From assembly GCA_030063045.1 (NCBI GenBank), contig JAQSEB010000058.1:868001-932000 (forward strand): a DNA stretch of 64,000 nt, read 5' to 3'. Positions 58,862 through 64,000 of the stretch are shown piece after piece. The first letter of the stretch is position 1. Each line of letters begins with the position of its first letter. The translations under genes were made by a program, and so were the position numbers. The notes under the pieces are model-generated. The model saw nothing but the letters and a program-made list of their open reading frames with translations. It made no database searches and was not told where the DNA came from. Origin of the DNA: Pratylenchus scribneri. Taxonomy: Eukaryota; Nematoda; Chromadorea; Rhabditida; Pratylenchidae.

Positions 58862-61800
58862 ATGGATATTCAACAACAAGAAGGGAAGGAAACAGAGAAG
58901 GCAGTGGGAAAATGTGGCGGTCACTCTTCGGTAAGTCCCAGCAAATTAACCCAAAAGAACATCATTTCTTTTTGCCAATAAAGTGCCTTACACTTTATCG
59001 AAAACCGTTGGCTGTCAATGTTGCCTGCCTTCTGTTCCTCTTCGTCTATTCCATTTTTGGTGGCTTCGTTTTCCTCCATTTTGAGGAGCCAAATTGGCAA
59101 ATGTCCAAACGCGCGGAATTGGCCGAACGAATTCGATGCGTGGAAGAATCATTGGTGGAAAAGAGGAGAAACAAAAGGGAGGAGGAGGAAGGGGAAATGG
59201 TGGTGGGGCAGAGGAGAAGACTTCTGGCCGGACAAATTGTGGCCGATTGTGTCCTGGACCAGGGACGAGATGAACGGATGGAGTGGAATTTGAAGTGAGT
59301 AAAATAATTGGTGATTTTGGTGGGCGAGGGTTCTGTACCGATTTTTTTGAGGAATTTGCGCATTTATTACTCATTTTTTAAAGGAATGCTGTGTTATTTG
59401 GCTTCGGCATTTTGACCACACTTGGCTATGGCAAAATCGAACCTCAAACAACAGAAGGCCGGGTAAAAACACTTTTTATTTTTTTTCTCCCAAAAAAAAT
59501 ATTCTGATTTTAAATAAATTTTTTATTCTAAGTTCTTTCCGGAAAGTTTTAACCGGAAACAATTAATCTAAGTTCTTTCCGGAAAGTTTTAACCGGAAAC
59601 AATTAATCTAAGTTCTTTCCGGAAAGTTTTAACCGGAACAAATCTAAGTTCTTTCCGGAAAGTTTTAACTGGAACAAATCTAAGTTCTTTCCGGAAAGTT
59701 TTAACCGGAACAAATCTAAGTTCTTTCCGGAAAGTTTTAACCGGAACAAATCTAAGTTCTTTCCGGAAAGTTTTAACCGGAACAAATCTAAGTTCTTTCC
59801 GGAAAGTTTTAACCGGAACAAATCTAAGTTCTTTCCGGAAAGTTTTAACCGGAACAAATCTAAGTTCTTTCCGGAAAGTTTTAACCGGAACAAATCTAAG
59901 TTCTTTCCGGAAAGTTTTAACCGGAACAAATCTAAGTTCTTTCCGGAAAGTTTTAACTGGAAACAATTAATCTAAGTTCTTTCCGGAAAGTTTTAACCGG
60001 AACAAATCTAAGTTCTTTCCGGAAAGTTTTAACCGGAACAAATCTAAGTTCTTTCCGGAAAGTTTTAACCGGAACAAATCTAAGTTCATTCCGGAAAGTT
60101 TTAACTGGAAACAATTAATCTAAGTTCATTCCGGAATGTTTTAACTGGAGACAATTAATCTAAGTTCATTCCGGAATGTTTTAACTGGAGACAATTAATC
60201 TAAGTTCATTCCGGAATGTTTTAACTGGAGACAATTAATCTAAGTTCATTCCGGAATGTTTTAACTGGAGACAATTAATCTAAGTTCATTCCGGAAAGTT
60301 TTAACTGGAAACAATTAATCTAAGTTCATTCCGGAAAGTTTTAACTGGAAACAATTAATCTAAGTTCATTCCGGAATGTTTTAACTGGAGACAATTCTGA
60401 TTTCTAAGTTCTTATATATAAATTATAAATTTTTAACTGGAAACAATTAATCTAAGTTCATTCCGGAATGTTTTAACTGGAGACAATTCTGATTTCTAAG
60501 TTCTTATATATAAATTATAAATTTCAATCTTATGAATTCTGATGCCCTTCTCCTCTTTAAAGTTGTTCACCGTCCTCTATGGCTTTGTCGGCGTCCCATT
60601 CACGGTGATCATTTTCACCAATTTTGGCAGATACCTGCAAAAATTTGAAAGATTTGTGCGCATAAAGATTTGGCAAAAATGGCGTCAAAAATGGTCTGCA
60701 AAATGTAAAAAGGGAAGGCGGAAAACATCTTCATCAACATTGACACGAAAAAGGCAAGAATTTTAGGAAGGAGGGCTGAATAAAATTTATATTTTGATAA
60801 AGAAGTTGCATTTTGCCGCCAATCACCGTGGAGTTGGAGGATGGCTTCCAAATGGACGATGATGAATTGGCCACAATTGATGGGATGGAAGTGGCAGGCG
60901 AAATAGGTGCTAAAACGGAAGAGGAGGAGGAAGAAGCCGAACAGGAACAAATTTCCCCATTGACTCTAATTTGCATTGTGTTCCTCTATTTGGTTGGTTT
61001 TTTTATGGAATTCATTGACATCGATAACTTTCTAAAATGTAATTTAAAATGCCCTCAGGCTCCTTCAAATTTCTTTGTCATTTTGGTGATTTAAATTGAA
61101 ACCAATTCCAAATATTTATTCGTTATCTGAAGTTCATATACAAAATATATGACCAAAAATAAGAAATCTATTAAATCCGGGTTCTGGCAAATAAAGGTAA
61201 CGATTAATCTTGCTGATATGATAACCAATCCTTCCAATTTCCATTTACTACATATTCCCTCATTGTTATGCTCCGAAATCCTCTGTGTTCTTTGATTGGA
61301 TTTATAATTCTAAAAGTGGATTTGTTTAATCTGGAATGAATATCACCCATTTGGAATTAATTCCTCGCAAATTCAGTTGCTTGGTGCCGCCCTCATTGAT
61401 TGGCTGGATGAGAATGTGGATTTCCCGAATGGCATTTATTTTGCCTTCCTTTGTCTCACTGCCATCGAATATGGCAAATTAATTCCAACTGAGTAAATTA
61501 ACATAATTCATAATATAAATGGAAATTCAACCAATTTCAGTGCCCTCTATCTGCCCCTGGTGATTGCTTACATTTGCTTTGGATTGGCCATTTCCACCAT
61601 CGCTTTAGGTCCGTTCATTTATTCCATTATATTTTCCTCAAATTTCCCCAATAGATATTGGCTCAACATATGTGAAAAAATTGTATTATTTGGGCCAAAA
61701 AATTCGCAATATTGCCAGCATCAAAATTTGGTTCGGCGCAAAACAGTCAGTTTCTCAGCATTTCAATTATCTTTCCTAATTTCCCTTACCTAATAAGTTT

Positions 61801-63988
61801 ACGGGTCCGTGAATTGTTGGCCGCACTTGGCCACAACATTGGGCTGGAGCCTACGGTGCTCTGCGATTTGGACTTGGAGCAATTGATTTCGGTATGGGGC
61901 TTTAGGAATGGGCTCTGATGAGGCAATTTATTCACATTTTTTACTACAGAATGCCATTCAAGTTAAAGAAGGCCGGTTACACCGAGTGCCTCAAACACAT
62001 ATGGTAGGTGGGTGGGGATAATTATTATTGCTTAATTTTTGCAAATCACTATTTGAAATTTAAATGAATACTTTTTAATTTGTATAAGTTTCGAACAAAA
62101 AATCGTTTTTAGGCCATATAACTTGGCAAATTCAGGATTTTTAAGATTCATGTGCTCCAAGAGCTTTGCCCTATCTCAAATGTAGCCTAAACATAATCGT
62201 TAAGAAAAAAATTCTTTGTTATGGGTTATGGCCTTTATGGCTTCAAAATACTGTTTTTTGGAATGAAAACTTTTTGAACAAATTCTGCAAAATTTCACAA
62301 AATTAAATAGTCCCCATTGTAAACCTTTTGACTTAAAAGGAAATTGACTTTTTTAAAGAGATGAAAGATGCAAATTTTGTCAAAAATAGAATTAGAATAT
62401 TTTACTATACAAAAAGAAAACATTCCTCTTTATCCGGATCATTGATTTCCCTTCTAATTTCACAGATTATGGACGGGATATGGCCACCTGAATTGGTGCC
62501 ACTTTTCCTCAAAGATGGCCAATTCCCAGGTCAGTTCAATCATTTCTTTGCCACAATTCCAATCAAATTCCACAGATTGGGTGGACGCTGAAGAACGTCG
62601 AAAATGGAGTACGGCCAGTCTGTTGATGAATGCCCGCAAAAAGAGCAGTTTCCGAGGCTCGGGACGTTCCGGCATTTTGTCCATTCAAAAGCAGAAAGTG
62701 TCTGGTGGAAGCGTGACAAGCAAAAGATCAGCAACCTTTTTGACTTTGGCAGCCAATCAGCCACCCGAAAGGTCGCCTCCATTGCCACCACTGTTGCCTG
62801 AGAAGCTGTCGGTTCGATTTGAGGTGAGCCAATTTTGGCCAAATATGGACAATCAATTGTAAAATTTAATAGGAATTTGTGCATTCTTCCAATGAATTCA
62901 ACAAATGGCCGCCCCTCTTGGAGGAGACGAGCACATCCGGAGTGGCTTCTGGTCAGTCAGAATATGGCCTTATATTTGAAAGGAAATTATTCATATTAAT
63001 TATTAAATTTAGAATAACATTAATTGGTCATTTCGTGCGATAATGGCCTTGCCAAAAGTCTTATCCCCTTTAACAATTTTCCCTTTTCAAAATAGAATGT
63101 TTCATTATTTTACCGCTGATTCCCCTTATCATTCTTTTGGCATTAGCTCAGTGAGGCAATAACCAAACTTGGAAGGCGATATCCCATTCAAAAGTCCATA
63201 GAATTCTCTAAAAAGTGGCTAAAAAATAGCCATTCTTTTTTTGAAAATTAAAAAAATTTATATATTAAGCAACTTTTCTTTAAAGAAATTTATTCATTTT
63301 ATTCTCAAAGTCATATCAATTTTTTAAAGCCTGATTTAATGAAATTTATAAAGCTTTTTTAGAGGACATTTTTGCCTTTCAAATGGTATATTTCCTTCCA
63401 GAATTGGTTAGTCCCTCTTTGAGTTATAGGCCAAAAGAAAGGGCGTAGATATTGAATTATAGTAATAGAATTTTTCCTACTTTTTGGATATTGGATCCAA
63501 TTTATCAATTTCTAATAGTGAGGGATTAAATGGATTTCACGCAAATGACTTCGCCCCAATTTACTTATTCCCCAATCCGTATCCCTATCATAGATTTATC
63601 CATGTTCGATCAACAATTGCCTGCCTCCTCTCGATGGTCTTTGTTTGCCCCTGCGCCAATTGATGACACCGATGAAAACAATGATGTTTCCTCCTCGCAT
63701 TATTCCAACCAAATGATGATGCGTCGTTCGGAAACGGTGCCCCCAATTGGCCATCCGGAATCCTCCCTTCTTCATTTGTGCACTTTCCCGTCACTGGAAA
63801 TCCATGGCCCTCGGGCGCCATTGCCTCCGCTTACCCCATTGCCGGATGAAGATGAAAATGAGGAGGAAGAGGAAGAAAAGGAAGAAAAGGAGAAGGAAGA
63901 GGAGGAAGAGGAAGATAAGGAGAAGGAAGAGAAGAAGGAAGAAGATACGGATGAGGCCAAAAAAGAAGAAGAAAATGTTGATAAATAA
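58862..63988 (+). CDS. Two-pore (K2P/TWK) potassium channel subunit 2, EYG in the second filter
   Basis: Fourteen exons: 58862-58930, 58984-59294, 59384-59462, 60563-60753, 60806-60992, 61377-61492, 61541-61608, 61655-61745, 61798-61891, 61950-62003, 62466-62529, 62576-62823, 62873-62951, 63594-63988; 681 aa, phases consistent. TM1 VNVACLLFLFVYSIFGGFVF; pore 1 NAVLFGFGILTTLGYGKIEP (GYG 141-143); TM2 LFTVLYGFVGVPFTVIIFTN; an acidic intracellular loop; TM3; pore 2 FPNGIYFAFLCLTAIEYGKL, where the first filter Gly is Glu (EYG, 310-312) and the following Asp is Lys; TM4 YLPLVIAYICFGLAISTIAL followed by DIGSTYVKKLYYLGQKIRNI, a worm TWK signature. The long tail ends in a Glu/Lys run. Intron 4 uses a GC donor. 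Intron 3 contains a large minisatellite. An unspliced alternative start, MWRSLFGKSQQ at 58911, reads through the 53-nt first intron. Confidence 0.88.
59528..60520. repeat. Minisatellite array 5, CTTTCCGGAAAG palindrome units (K2P-2 intron 3)
   Basis: About 25 tandem units. The left part uses TCTAAGTTCTTTCCGGAAAG then TTTTAACCGGAACAAA. The right part (from about 60084) drifts to TTCATTCCGGAATGTTTTAACTGGAGACAATTAA. Two long units with TTCTTATATATAAATTATAA close the array. Each unit carries a 12-bp palindrome. Frames stay open on the minus strand and give an artefactual repeat protein. Confidence 0.95.
63129..63457 (-). mobile_element. FB1 foldback element, copy 16 (K2P-2 intron 13)
   Basis: Diverged: CAATAACCAAACTTGGAAGG on the left and GAATTGGTTAGTCCCTCTTT on the right; centre AAGCAACTTTTCTTTAAAGA with CTCAAAGTCATA. 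Minus orientation. Confidence 0.75.
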
Positions 63989-64000
63989 TCAAATTTATTG

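Noticed and set aside
59589..59966. 125-codon frame with VPVKTFRKELRF repeats
   Set aside because: Minus-strand reading of minisatellite array 5 within a K2P intron.

Overview
The window is eukaryotic and almost certainly from a nematode. Small exons are separated by many 45-70 nt introns as well as longer ones. There is an SXP/RAL-2 family gene (a nematode-restricted family), two worm-type two-pore (K2P/TWK) potassium channel genes, a SEFIR-domain IL-17-receptor-like gene, a multi-exon secreted PAN/Apple protein gene, and several GC-AG introns with the donor GCAAGT. AT-rich non-coding DNA and abundant GC-AG introns would fit a tylenchid plant parasite such as a cyst nematode, but that is only an inference. 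All gene models below were built by hand from splice signals and reading-frame phase, with no transcript evidence.

Layout. 1-5191: no convincing gene; one TIR element and one foldback element. 5192-9594: a small unrecognised four-exon gene, a one-RRM SR splicing factor, and SmD1 facing them. 9595-13770: long intergenic region, partly C/T-rich. 13771-14846: acidic nuclear-type protein. 16099-31253 (minus strand): K2P channel 1, an unrecognised membrane protein, and a dual-specificity-phosphatase-like gene whose catalytic Cys is Ser. 31254-36917: mostly repeats. 36918-43666 (minus): C2H2 zinc-finger gene, IL-17-receptor-like gene and coiled-coil gene, all close together and co-oriented (possible operon). 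46422-63988 (plus): PAN-domain gene, SXP/RAL-2 gene, K2P channel 2.

Repeats shape the window. Sixteen full copies of one ~300-330 bp foldback (MITE-like) element lie in introns and intergenic DNA, eight in each orientation, plus two partial copies. Four minisatellite arrays share a GGCGGAATTA core and a hairpin-capable repeat; a fifth array is built on the palindrome CTTTCCGGAAAG. Several arrays sit inside introns of the channel, phosphatase and PAN genes and create long spurious ORFs.

Functional themes: RNA splicing (SR protein, SmD1), membrane excitability (two K2P subunits, both with a non-canonical second pore loop), IL-17-type signalling (SEFIR receptor), a probable pseudophosphatase, and secreted proteins (PAN, SXP/RAL-2).
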